This document shows positions 9,701 through 20,572 of a DNA stretch of 64,000 bases, in pieces. The DNA comes from Actinernus sp. WN-2022 (Eukaryota > Cnidaria > Anthozoa > Actiniaria > Actinernidae): assembly GCA_030867875.1 (NCBI GenBank), contig JAOWCC010000577.1, forward strand, positions 82,999,740 to 83,063,739, in the 5' to 3' direction. The notes beneath the pieces were generated by a model, which saw nothing but the letters and a program-made list of their open reading frames with translations, ran no database searches and had not been told where the DNA came from. Positions within the stretch are counted from its first letter, which is position 1; the number at the start of each line of letters is the position of its first letter. A program made the position numbers and the translations under genes.

Positions 9701-10319
9701 ATGGATGATCTTATTAGATTACTTGGTTCAGAAATTTGTGCAAGCCTACATATCAAACCACGGTTGCATATTAACACTGGTGAAACATGTTCCGAATGTC
9801 TCTGTCCAATGGAAATTCAAGGAACGGAATTCATATGTCCCACTTGTGGTCTTGTTTCCGAGGCCGAATCATGCGAATAAACAACTATCAATCTTACTAC
9901 TCGGTTACGTATAGTAGGGCCGGATAGCTTTCGGTATCAACGTGATCTGGACCGCACAATCCCAAAGCAAGGTGATAACCAAGAATTGCAACTACTAACG
10001 ATCATGCGAGAACTACAGGCATACAACATTATTTATAAACAAAATTATAACCTCTCGTTTCCCACAAACGTATTAGTAATATGTAGCCGACACATTCATT
10101 CAAGTAAAGAAAGTTTGTATCAAACGTAGCTATGCGAAACGAACTATTTTAGCTGCTATACTTTATCAGGCATGTATACAATGTGGGTTCGTTCGATCTA
10201 AAGGTGAGGTCGCTCGTTTTATGCAACTAAACAATAAAAGCATATGTCGTGGAAATGTCTTTATACGTTCTCTACGTGATGACGATAAGATCGATATAGA
10301 TTTAAATACCGATCGAATA
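9701..10319 (+). pseudogene. TFIIB-like transcription factor, 5' part (broken)
   Basis: From an ATG at 9701 the frame encodes a zinc ribbon: C-x2-C, then CPTCGLVSEAE, which matches the C-x2-CGLV..E end of TFIIB-type ribbons. A TGA-like break follows at about 9878 and the frame changes. Beyond it, shifted frames (to about 10319) encode a helix-rich stretch with AAILYQACIQCGF..SKGEVARF, which resembles a cyclin-fold repeat of TFIIB (AA.LY.AC). A LINE interrupts the gene at 10320; the remainder is at 17003-17321. TFIIB recruits RNA polymerase II; a viral homologue could direct transcription of element genes. At least two frameshifts exist besides the insertion. Confidence 0.65.
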
Positions 10320-10331
10320 AAACTGCCAAGG

Positions 10332-11520
10332 TCACGCCTCTGTTTAAATCAGGAGAACGAGAAGATGTTAATAATTATCGTCCAATTTCAGTCCTGCCTG
10401 TTTTATCAAATATCATTGAGAGGCATGCTCATAATCACCTCTATAATTACCTTAAGGACAATAATTTACTGTACGCGCGTCAATCAGGATTCCGAAGACA
10501 TCATGGAACTGATACTGCCCTTGTCAGGATTATAGATCATCTACTTTTCAACCTTGATAAAAATCGGGTCAGCGGATTAGTTCTGATCGACTACCGGAAA
10601 GCGTTCGATATGGTGGACCACAACATTTTGTTGGCTAAGCTTAAGGCCTATGGCATGAGCGAAGGCACAATATAGTGGTTTCAATCATATCTCATTGACA
10701 GACAACAATTTGTTTCTGTTGGAGGCCAGAACTTAAATTATGCGAACATCCCCCATGGCGTGCCTCACGGCAGTATCCTTGGTCCGTTATTCTTTATTAT
10801 ATTTATCAATGACTTGCCGTTTCATGTTCAGTCATCGAGTGTAGAACTGGATCTCTATGCAGACGATACAACATTATCTTATTCCTCTGATGTTGGTGCT
10901 ACAGTTAGACTGCAAGAAACCTTGAACTGCGCCTTGAAGGACGTGGAGGACTGGACCAATAGCAATAAGCTGCCGCTCAATGAATCGAAGACAAAGCCAT
11001 TAATTGTAACAGGGAAGCGTCTTAAGGATAACATACCTTCCCAAGATCAGTTGTCGTTAGTTACGTCCAGGGGAGTTGCATTAGAGCAAGTTGATTCGGT
11101 GCGGCTGCTCGGTTTAGACATTGACAGTGCTCTTTCATTTACAAATCATATTGACAGACTGTGTAAAAAACTGTTCTAAAGAATAGGGGTGCTAAATAAG
11201 ATTAAATCTTGTTTACCTTTAGAGCAAAGAATTTTGTATTATAACGCAATGATTAAACCAGTTTTTAGTTATGCTAGTGTTGTCTGGCAAATGTCATGTT
11301 CCAAAGAATCTCTTCTAAGGATTCTTCGTTTACAGAAAAGAGCAGCAAGAGTAATGTTAGACGCCGAGCCATGGGCATCTTCCGTGCCTTTGTTTAATCG
11401 TTTACACTGGTTACCATTCTATAATGAAACTAAGATCGCTCAATGTTCCATACTTTTTAAAAGGACACAACTGGCAGTTCCGGATTATTTAGTAGAATCA
11501 CTTAGGCTAAATAGTTCATT
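10332..11520 (+). pseudogene. LINE reverse transcriptase fragment
   Basis: Non-LTR reverse transcriptase motifs appear in order: NYRPISVLP, QSGFRRHHGTDTAL, the motif A LIDYRKAFDMVDH, the motif B HGVPHGSILGPL and the motif C YADD catalytic box, followed by a thumb region with LNESKT and LGLDID. Two in-frame stops, a TAG at about 10674 and one at about 11179, break it. The coding continues to 11520, where the 5 kb element starts, and picks up at 16564. It copies its own RNA at a nick in other members. This copy is dead. Confidence 0.85.
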
Positions 11521-14500
11521 CCCAGGCTCCAAAAGCCCGGTAAAAAGCTTGGTAAGCCTGGTTAACCCCGGTATAACCAGGCTTTCAGTGCTTTGAACCG
11601 GGCTTACCTCAAAAGCCTGGCAAGGAAAAAGGCCGGAAAGCCCGGAAATTCCTGCCTTTCCCGGAAAGGTTGGTACATGAAATCCAGAATAGCTTGGTAA
11701 ACCCGGAATCATGTTTTAGGTACCAAGTTTAGTCCTGGCTTTTCTGGAAAGGCTGGTATGAAAAAGCCTGGAAAAGCCTGGAAAGCTTGGCATCTGATTC
11801 AATAAGCTGTGAATTCCAAGCTTTCCTGGAAAGGCTGGTATGAAAAGCCTGGAAAAAGCCAGGAAAGCTTGGCATGTTATTCAATAAGCCTTGAATTCCA
11901 AGCTTTCCTGGACTAATTTTATGGCAGGAGTCAATAACAAAACTCAAGAAAAGCTTGGAAGATTTGGCTTAACTGCAATGAAAACTACAAAATTAACCAT
12001 TAGTTGTCTGATTTTATGATAAGAACCTTTCATAATAATATTATTTTATTGTTTGTCAGGCCTAATTATTGAAATATGAATGGATAATTATATTAAATTG
12101 CAATGTTCAATCACTATTAGATTACTTAAATGTAGGAGCTTTAAATTGTTAAATATTTAGCGAAAACTACATGTATTATGCGTTTAAGTTACATACCATT
12201 AAATATTTTGAGACTGTTGACTGAGAAACCATAATTTGTTAACAACAAGAGAGCTTCAAATATCACTCAGTCGCTCTTACACACATAAAGGTTTCAGAAA
12301 TGACAGATATATACAATTTGGAAAAGAGTGTTTCAGGTTATAATCAACAACTGGTTTGGAGATCTCCAGTTACAAATTAAGCACAATTTAAGATTTTCTT
12401 GTAATATGTGTTGCTACATGTACATGTACATTTAAATTGTTTTCACAAACTTTCCTAGCCCTAACTTCGGGGCTCAGCTGATTTGATGTTTACCAAACCA
12501 GAATTAGAAAGTTGTAGTGTGCGAAGCCGCCACACCAATAAAGCTGTGGAGTGGCGTGAGCCCCTAGACCCTGCCAAGTAAATGGGTTGGATGGCAAGTA
12601 AGTTAATTCTTAACTCTGCTAATCTGAGTAATAAATAATTATTCTTGTCTTTGGGGTTGATAAAGTTCTGGCATTTAATTGAAAGTGCCTAGTGAAACTT
12701 AGATAAGCTCAAATTATTTGGCTAATATGTGGATATTTTGGTTTCCTTGTAGAACAAATTATCAAGAAATACCATAGTTAATAGAGTGGAATGGTTAGGA
12801 AACCCGGCAAACTTCAAATGGGCTAACAAAGGCGCTGCGATTGAGGTTGGAAGGGGGCAAGACAAAAGATTGTGCACTATCATAGTTCATTAGCGTTCCC
12901 TGAACGACTGAACTCACACGTTTCTATTGGCTGATTGACTAACATGTTGGAATTTCTATTGTGTTTTGTGCACGGTAGTGGTCGAAAAAAGCTAACAAAG
13001 ACCTATAACAAAGAAGAGGTCCCTGAGTTTCCTAACCATTCCACTCTATTAACTATGGAAATACACACAGGCAAACGACTCCAAGATTGTGGCCACTCTT
13101 GGTGACTTCTTGAAAAACAACAGGAAGCGTGCCTTGAAGCATCTTAGAACCTACTGTTGCAAATAAGCTCTTCCTTTCAGGGCTTGGAATTACTGGGAAT
13201 TACTAGGAATTTAAGGTTTATGAGAGTGTAAAAGCTTGGAATAGTTTGGAGTTCCTAGGAATTCCTAACTGAATTCCATCTTGGCTTATTAGCTATTTTG
13301 TGAAGGTGTTATTTTCTAGGCTTGGAATTCCTAAGAGTTCCTTGGAATTAATGAAGGTTTTCTAGTTTCTTAAGTCACTGAGTCACATTGAATTTAGAAG
13401 ACTGTTCAACTTCACTAATATAAAGTCTTCCAGTGCCCTGCTAGACAGAGATTCCTAAATCCCTTAGCTTCCTCTGAGCAATTAATTTTAGAGTAAAGTT
13501 ATAAGGATACTTCAATAATTGTCACCAATTGACTAAGATCATGCACTCACACATTTCTAAATACTTTATTAGAAAGCTAACATTACAGGGAATATTAAGA
13601 TCGTTTTCATGAGAAATTTTAAAACTTATACATGTAATTATTATTGTAAACTTGTTGCCATAATTTGTTGACTGACTGCTACAGAAGAAAAGCTTAATAT
13701 CACGATATTTTCCTGGTTATTTTCACTATTACTCACCGATTTGACCTTCCCAGTGTTTAAATGAAGCAAAGTATTCGTCCAAATCTTTGAAAATGTGTTG
13801 TTGTTGTAAAGAAATTTGAACAGAACTTAAAAGACACAGACACAGATTTCGGCCTTGCCAAAGTCTCTGCCATGTTTCCACTTTAAACCGAGTAAAGACT
13901 AGAACCAAGTTGATCCATATTTCGTAATAGCTTGCACCTGATTGGCTGGAGGAGTTGTAAGGCCTCCAGGGATTGGCTGAAGTTTAAATTAGGCGCCATT
14001 AGGTGAGGTGAGACTTGTTCATTTCACTGTGTTCACTCGTGCGTTTGTTGGAGGTTTTACAGCTCGTTCAAAGGGTAAATTCAACAGTATTTCACGAAAG
14101 AGAATGCTTAGATGGAAAGATTATAATAGCTGCTGCCAACTGTGAGGTAATATCAGGGCATATCAGTTCTAGATGAGATGAATTCCTGGAGAGATCTTTG
14201 TAAAAGGTGAGCATGTTTTACTTTTATTAAATCCGTTAAATGACACTGAAAGTTCTGTCAGACACGCATTTCACACAAAACAATTTAAGTTTACGGTTTT
14301 TCTAGTAGTTCAGTTCGCTAATTTGTCATTTAATTGTGCATTTTAAAGTAATGTTCTCGAATAGTCATTTCAAGAAACTATTCTTTAAAGCTAATATGAA
14401 GATGTGGTACATGCATTCAATTTGAGGTCCCCGCGTGTTACGGTTTTGTTTATATTACTTTATATTGATCAGACCATGAGTTGCTCTCAATAAATTAAAC

Positions 14501-16563
14501 GGCACTTGAAAACTTTGCAGTGAGAACTTCTCGAGCTGTAGAGCTTTAAGTACATATTTTGGGCTATGAATTGAAGGATTAATGTGAGCTTTAATCACAG
14601 TCTCTGCTAGTATAAGTGTAGAGCACGATTTGAATAATTATTTTGTTTGTATATGCATACATGTATGTGTAGTGATATATTACTCCTAAATATATTAGCT
14701 CATTTATCCTAACCATTGGTCAATGTGTTTAAATCAGCGATCAAGGCATTGAGCAACAATTTCTACTTTGAAATACCCATTCCAAAAGCATTTTAACCAG
14801 TTAATTATTAACAAATATGTATTGGACAATATTCGAAGCACAAGGGATTCCTTTGTAATTTCCGGTTGTCACGCCACACCGACATGTAAAATTCTTTATC
14901 TAATGAAGTTGTAATTCTAATTTTATTGATTATATTTATATTTTTAGGCCTTCAAGTTGCAGATCAGAAGCTTTTCAAATCTAAAAACTCTCAAAGAAAG
15001 CTGAACACTGGAAAACGTCCACTGCCAATTACAGGGTACCTACAAAAAATAATGTAGTGAGTGAAATCACAATCAGTCTTGTTAATACATGTAACTCTGT
15101 ATAAAATTAGACTGCACAGCCTTTATAAGTTTAATGATTAAACTAAAAGAAGGAATGGCAAGAAACAAGCGTTGACTCATTATTGATATATGTTAGTTTA
15201 CTGCCAGACCCTAACCTCTATTCTTACCCTTTGGTAATTGGCAAAAATATACCTTTTAATGTTTTTAGATTCCCAGATATTAGATTTCCCAGATATTCCA
15301 AGCAAAATTCCTAGGAATTCCCAGATATTCCAAGAAATTCATATAAATTCCCAGATATTCCTTGAATCCAAAGGTTTGCTGGCCAGCAGTGTAGTAAGTT
15401 ATTGATCTTAAGAATTCCTAGGAATTCCTAGCAATTTTATTCCCAGCTATTCCAAACTCAAGCAAAGCTTGGAATTCCTAGGAATTCCATGTTCCAATTA
15501 CCGTGAAAATTGACAGCTATTCCTAAGAATTCCTAGGCTTTCCCAGGAATTCCTAGGAATAAAATCCTAGGAATTCTTAGCAAATTCTTAGGAATTCCTA
15601 GGAATTCTAAGCTTAAATATTTCGCAGGGGAATTATGTTGCCAAGACTGTATATAGTTATGAAATGTAAGTAAACAGTTATTCCATTGTGAAAAGCAATG
15701 GTATAAATTCAATTCTTTCATCCATTTATTATATCCAATTTGGAGAATTAAGAATATTTTTTTTAAGATGGACTGACAGCTGATTCTGTAAGTTTAATAC
15801 TGCTGTGTTTTATTTACAATCTACATGTATAATAATTATAATGTCAGTGCACATACATGTATGTTTATAAATATTTTGATACAAAGTTTATTGTCAAAAT
15901 CATTATCATTAAAAATCAATAACTGATCCCACTGAGTTTAATGATTTGACTAATTTAAAGCTAATTATAGGTCCATTGTGAAAAAATAATCCTTATATTT
16001 TAGTGACTGGACTGACAAACACATCACACTTCGTGGACTCGAAAGGAGCTATAATTTTTTTCCAGGCAACAAGAGATTTATGTGATCTCAGCTTACCGTA
16101 AGCACTGGGAATTTTTGTTTGTTATAAAAGTTTAATTTATTAGTACCATTATTTTTAATTGGTTGATTCCAGAATTTCCAGGCTTTAATCCTGGAATTTA
16201 ACCAGGGTTACCCTGGAATTTCCGGGCTTACCCCATAATTTAAACGGGTTTACCCCGGAATTTCTGAACTTACCCCGGAATTTAACCGGGCTTACCCCGG
16301 AATTTCCAGGCTTACCCTGGAATTTCTGAGCTTTCCCTGGAATTTCCAAACTAACCCAAGAATTCCGGGGTTATCCCGGAATTTAGGTGGGCTAAAACCA
16401 GATTTGCCTTTACCAAGCTTTCTGTGCTTTCCGGGGTTACCCCAGAATATTCCTCATTGGGTAAACCCGATGAAAGCCCGGAATGTTTACCAGGTAACCC
16501 CGGTATCTTAACCAAGCTTTAACCCCGGAAAACCCCGGAATTTCCAGGCTTTTGGTGCCTGGG
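11521..16563. mobile_element. 5 kb non-autonomous inverted-repeat element, CCCAGGC family, copy 1
   Basis: Ends are CCCAGGCTCCAAAAGCC and GGCTTTTGGTGCCTGGG. TT lies on both sides, so a 2 bp target duplication is possible. The outer ~400 bp at the left and ~400 bp at the right are dense in GG-TAA/CCGGG motifs of the type AGCCTGGTAA or its complement. Palindromic AGGAATTCCTAGGAATTCC arrays lie at about 13190-13340 and 15290-15620. No transposase was found. The same ends bound the element at 42696-51791. It lies in the LINE. I do not recognise the superfamily. Confidence 0.75.
12777..13053. mobile_element. MITE with 28 bp ends, copy 1
   Basis: Inverted ends GTTAATAGAGTGGAATGGTT.../...AACCATTCCACTCTATTAAC, flanked by TA on both sides. 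A second copy lies at 47278-47552 with the same ends and the same interior, including GAAGGGGGCAAGACAAAAGA. No coding content; a TA duplication fits the Tc1/mariner or PIF type. Confidence 0.85.
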
Positions 16564-16997
16564 TTACACACAAGAAACACTAGATTTTCTAATTACAATT
16601 TTATTTGTCCAAAGTATAATAGAGTAACAGAAGGTGGTAGATCTTTATTAGTGACAGCCATACAGTTGTGAAATAGTCTACCAGCTGACCTGAAAAAACA
16701 AGCGTGTCTTAAATCCTTTAAGCGTGCTCTTCGCGGTAGATTTTTTAATGAGCAATTATCGTTTGAACATTTTTATCCATAAGTTTATTTATATAGTGTG
16801 ATTTCATAGGTTTAGATATTATAGACTACTTACATTTGCAATTCAATATGTGTATATAGTTTTATCTTTTTATCTCTAGTATTATATGTAATTAGATTTT
16901 AGTGTATTTTTAGATAGAGGGCCACAAGTTCATTAGTGTTTGTACACTATTTAGTGCTACCCTCTTAAAATAAAGGTATTATTATTATTATTATTAT
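16564..16997 (+). pseudogene. LINE 3' end
   Basis: Continues the reverse transcriptase C-terminal region split at 11520, with SLPADLKKQACLKSFKRALR as the usual end of CR1-type proteins (one stop codon just before). It is followed by about 220 bp of 3' UTR, an AATAAA-like signal near 16969 and a (TTA)n tail. Confidence 0.75.
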
Positions 16998-17002
16998 GAA
17001 TA

Positions 17003-17321
17003 GCTCCTCACATTGCAACGACTTTTGCTAAACTCGACCCCCCAAGGAGTACCTAAGAATATCCAACAAATAGTCTATGAGATTGTTCATAAGGCAATAG
17101 AAAACAACATAGGTACCAGCTCCATACTTAGAACTAAAGTCGTTGGAGCAAGTTACGAGGTATTACGCCGTTCAGGATCACATATAGCTCTTATCGACGT
17201 TATTAAACGATGTGGTACACATAAGGGTTCGGTCGTGCGTTTTATCAATGAGTTGATTGCTTACGATTCCCACTTTGAGCCCATCTATATGAGACACGGT
17301 CTAACTAATGATAAAGTTTAA
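17003..17321 (+). pseudogene. TFIIB-like factor, 3' part
   Basis: Starting right after the LINE target duplication, a frame with one early break encodes about 100 residues ending at 17321. The stretch PKNIQQIVYEIVHKAIENN and the later ASYEVLRRSG...IDVIKRCGTHKGSVVRFINEL fit a second cyclin-fold repeat: predicted helices and an ASYEVL/AAIYLA-like core followed by a helix-turn-helix-like end. It completes the gene that starts at 9701. The assignment as TFIIB rests mainly on the zinc ribbon and the first cyclin repeat. Confidence 0.55.
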
Positions 17322-17866
17322 TTCGTTCGACTAACATATGTGCGATCACTCAACCAAAAAATTAACAACTCGTTTCCTATTTAACCAAAACGGCTAATTC
17401 ATGAGAATTACAGCCGTCGATAGATACCCATTTAAGAATTTTGTTTAAGACCACAATATGAAAAACGGTCGTATGTTAATTAGTGGCTGACGAAATCGAG
17501 ACAGAAATCTACATACGAACCATACATTCCGAAAGGTCCATAGAATTCCAATCCGACCCTAAAATTCCGATCCGACCCTCTTTTTTTATTTTTAAGATGT
17601 TTTATTTTTTAGGTCTCTTTGGAATTTTTTAGATTTTTTTGGAATTTAGGGTCCAATTGGAATTTTATAGACCTTTTGGAATTTCGAAACGCTGATGACG
17701 TGATGTGGTAGACAGAAATTTACATATAAACCAAAACAACACGGTAATTTATACGATTTTGCTCTTAGTGAAGTTTAAATAAAATCCTCGCCGGTTTCTT
17801 TCAATTAGGAGATATCTATTTTTATTCCACTAGACTGCCAAGTTTTTCTCGCATTTCCTTTCGCAC
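17322..17866. other. Intergenic Polinton sequence with a ~165 bp palindrome
   Basis: No gene. At about 17530-17690 arms of 40-45 bp (CCGAAAGGTCCATAGAATTCC... against ...GGAATTTTATAGACC) flank a T-rich centre, giving a long imperfect hairpin between two converging genes. It may act as a terminator or be a small palindromic insertion. Confidence 0.45.
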
Positions 17867-18282
17867 TTAGGCTCGAATCTGTTCCACGCTTTTTTCACTA
17901 CCAGAAGTCTCGTGACGAATTTCAGACCTCATAATCTCGTATTTATCTGCTTCAGAGAGGATGATACTGTATTCAGAGTCAGATATGTTTTCATCGCGTA
18001 GGGCTTTCGATACTAGATCGCGAATAGTATTAACTTTCGATTTTGCTAACATAGTTGTTTTCTCACAGATAGACCTCCTGTTACCACGGCAATGCCATGA
18101 ACTATTCCTTGCGCACGGGCATATTTCTTACGCACGCCTTCATAGTGTTTTTCTTGAATTTCGATATCCGAAAGCGTATCTCGGACTGTTTGCAGTCGAA
18201 AATTCTTTCCAGTACCACTAGCAAGCGATGGATAGATATTTGGTGCTGATGGAAGAAGTGGTTGAATTGAATCGCCGTCCAT
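17867..18282 (-). pseudogene. Small Polinton protein with deleted centre
   Basis: Two minus-strand frames that meet at 18046-18052 are parts of one gene. The N-terminal part starts at the ATG at 18282 (residues MDGDSIQPLLPSAPN) and ends in a glycine-rich VVTGGLSV. The C-terminal part (AKSKVNTIRDLVSKALRDEN...) is charged and helical. As I remember related cnidarian proteins, a hydrophobic glycine-rich segment lies between them; here it is missing and the frame shifts. The role is unknown; a membrane-active structural protein is an inference. The element at 18285 is inserted just upstream of the start. Confidence 0.5.
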
Positions 18283-18599
18283 CGTATGTATATGTTGTGG
18301 TTCCAATTTTTTTTGGTTCAATTTTTTTTTAAACCAGTTCAAATTTTTTTAACCGGTTCAAATTTTTTACACTAGTTAAAAATGTTTACACCAGTTCAAA
18401 ATTTTAAAACCAGTTTATTTTTTAACATTCTAAAAGGGAAGTTATGTTAACTGATGTTAGGGTTAATTTTAAATGCTGGATTTGGGATCCTAAATTAGTG
18501 ACTAATAGATGTTATTGTTTGCTTCGTTCTATTAATGTTTGTTCTATTGTTTGTCGGTGAAGGTAGTAGCAAATTGGAGCAAATCATACGGGAGCTGCG

Positions 18600-19295
18600 A
18601 GGCACCCAAAATTATTAGTGACTAGCTCTAAACACCCTAAATTAGTGAGCATCCGTTGTTGACGGTTAGGGTATTTTTAAATGTAAGGGTAGGGTTTGTA
18701 TTAGTTCACAGGACCATCGAAGAAGCATTATTATTCTGAGTTGTTCAGTGATCTAGTTCTAAGTGTAGTGACTATAGGTCTAAACACCCAAATTAGCGAG
18801 CATCCGTTGTTGACGGTTAGGGTATTTTTAAATGTAGGGGTAGGGTTTGTATTAGTTCACAGGACCATCGAAGAAGCATTATTATTCTGAGTTGTTCAGT
18901 GATCTAGTTCTAAGTGTAGTGACTATAGCTCTAAACACCCTAAATTAGTGAGCATCCGTTGTTGACGGTTAGGGTATTTTTAAATGTAGTGGTAGGGTTT
19001 GTATTAGTTCACAGGACCATCGAAGAAGCATTATTATTCTGAGTTGTTCAGTGATCTAGTTCTAAGTGTAGTGACTATAGCTCTAAACACCCTAAATTAG
19101 TGAGCATCCGTTGTTGACGGTTAGGGTATTTTTAAATGTAGGGGTAGGGTTTGTATTAGTTCACGGGACCAATGAAGAAGCATTATTATTCTGAGTTGTT
19201 CAGTAATCTAGTTCTAAGTGTGGTGACTATAGCTCTAAACACCCTAAATTAGTGAGCACCCGTTGTTGACGGTTAGGGTGTTTTTAAATGTTTTT
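18600..19295. repeat. 152 bp tandem repeat, about 4.5 copies
   Basis: GACGGTTAGGGTATTTTTAA marks each unit at 18661, 18812, 18964, 19116 and 19268, giving spacings of 151, 152, 152 and 152 bp. Copies are nearly identical. The array is inside the inverted-repeat element. Confidence 0.9.
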
Positions 19296-19519
19296 TTTTT
19301 TGTTTGGATTATAAGTCGTTTATGGCATCATAGAAGGCCTCTTTACTTACGCACGGTTCATCGGCCATCTTTGAAGAATCCGGTGCGCATTCGCGTATAA
19401 ATTGAAGAGACTGGAAACAAATTAGCATAATGAGAGGGACTGGCTTCAACGACTAGCACTTATAGAATATACGGTGGTGTTCAAATCAACGATTGCTTCT
19501 GTGGCGCATTGCGTTAGGC

Positions 19520-19592
19520 GATTGGATCATCGAGTAGCTGAAGTTAAGCCCGATCGGGCAGGGTTAGTGAGTGGATGGGTGACCGCCGAGGA
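19520..19592 (+). repeat. 5S rRNA-like segment
   Basis: GAAGTTAAGCCCGATCGGGC and TTAGTGAGTGGATGGGTGACCGCC resemble the central and 3' part of a 5S rRNA gene (box A-like AAGCTAAGC..GGTCGGGC and box C-like TGGATGGGAGACCGCC in the known gene). The 5' and 3' ends do not pair, so this is a fragment or a 5S-derived repeat, not an intact gene. It could supply an internal RNA polymerase III promoter. Confidence 0.65.
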
Positions 19593-19852
19593 AAGTGGTA
19601 AGTAAGTGGTACAGTAAGGTAAGTAGGTAGGGGGGCAAGGGAAAAAAGGGAATGGAATAGGTTGGGATTTTTTTTGCAGTGGAGGGGTGGGTAGATTTTT
19701 TTTTTCTTTTGAAAAAGATAAACCAGTTTTCAAAATTTGAACTGGTGTAAAATTTTTGAACTGTTGTAATTTTTTGAACTGGTTTAAAAATTTTGAACTA
19801 GTTTAAAAATTTTGAACAAAAAAAATTTCCAACCACAACATATACATATGAT

Positions 19853-20515
19853 TTACTCAAGCTTCAATACGAAACATAGAGGATGCTTGTTGAAGTCTAT
19901 GAGATTGCCATTCTCATCGCAAACTGTGAGGCTAATGTAGTTCCGCAGCGTTCCTAGGGCTCGAATGGGTATGAGGGTTGGTGGAAAGTAAGTTGTTGCG
20001 GAAGAACTGTAGGATATCAGATTAAGAGTATGTAGGATTTTAGATGGCTTCCCCTCAAGAAGTGAGAAATCGGAATCCACCACATCACAGTAGATATATA
20101 TGTGATTAATATCTTTTGGGATCAGGACGTATTTTCCTACATTGAGAGTCACATAGTCTGTCACAGCTTTATTTACTTTGATATTAAACAAATCGCAGAT
20201 ATTCTTAGTGAGCTGGATTGGTTTCTTGACCTTCATAATCCAATATTTCCTAAATGGATAGTCTATGAATTCCAAGACACCAACATTAACTGCGGGATCG
20301 AAGTAGGTTATCAAGGTTTCTATCTTATAATGCCCCTCATTAATTTCGTATGGAACCACACTATTGACATCCCACTTAAAGCTCCCTTTCTCAGCTAGGT
20401 TCCACCAATTATGACTAATAGTGACCTCAACTAGCGAAATATTATTGATAAGAATGGGATTATCAAAGTAGACCGTATGGTCAGCCGTAGGACATGTGAC
20501 ATTTAAGATAACCAT
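19853..20515 (-). CDS. Penton-like minor capsid protein
   Basis: An intact 220-residue protein reading leftward. Its C-terminus, with an ...IPIRALGTLRNYISLTVCDENGNLIDF stretch (here split across residues ~180-210), matches the end of minor capsid (penton, single jelly-roll) proteins of Polintons and adintoviruses, where a beta-strand with DD/EGN-IPF is conserved. A HIYIYCDVV segment in the middle also fits. Start chosen at 20515, preceded by AATATATA immediately before the ATG. It would form capsid vertices with the major capsid protein at 23240-24477. Assignment is by memory of the family, without a search. Confidence 0.6.
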   Translation of the reverse strand: MVILNVTCPTADHTVYFDNPILINNISLVEVTISHNWWNLAEKGSFKWDVNSVVPYEINEGHYKIETLITYFDPAVNVGVLEFIDYPFRKYWIMKVKKPIQLTKNICDLFNIKVNKAVTDYVTLNVGKYVLIPKDINHIYIYCDVVDSDFSLLEGKPSKILHTLNLISYSSSATTYFPPTLIPIRALGTLRNYISLTVCDENGNLIDFNKHPLCFVLKLE

Positions 20516-20572
20516 TATATATTGAAGTTATAAACTGTATGTGTAATACTTGCAATAGCTTCAATAGTGACG

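Larger units (their letters stand above)
10320..16997 (+). mobile_element. LINE insertion in the TFIIB-like gene, itself interrupted
   Basis: A CR1/Jockey-type LINE on the plus strand. The 5' end is truncated within the reverse transcriptase region; the 3' end has a (TTA)n tail at about 16977-16997. GAATA at 10315-10319 and 16998-17002 is a short target duplication. A 5043 bp element (11521-16563) splits the LINE. Confidence 0.8.
18285..19848. mobile_element. 1.56 kb inverted-repeat element with internal tandem array
   Basis: Ends TATGTATATGTTGTGGTT.../...AACCACAACATATACATA; about 130 bp on each side are inverted, and built from repeated GAACTGGTTTAAAATTTT-like blocks. The interior holds a 152 bp tandem array and a 5S rRNA-like segment. 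It sits between two Polinton genes and separates a start codon (18282) from a stop codon (19853). No transposase is present and no clear target duplication was found. Confidence 0.75.

Noticed and set aside
10221..10535. 104-residue ORF that crosses the LINE junction
   Set aside because: It fuses a TFIIB-like frame with an out-of-frame LINE segment; a chance product of the insertion.
19527..19733. 68-residue minus-strand ORF, proline-rich
   Set aside because: It is the antisense of the 5S-like segment and T-rich end of the inverted-repeat element.
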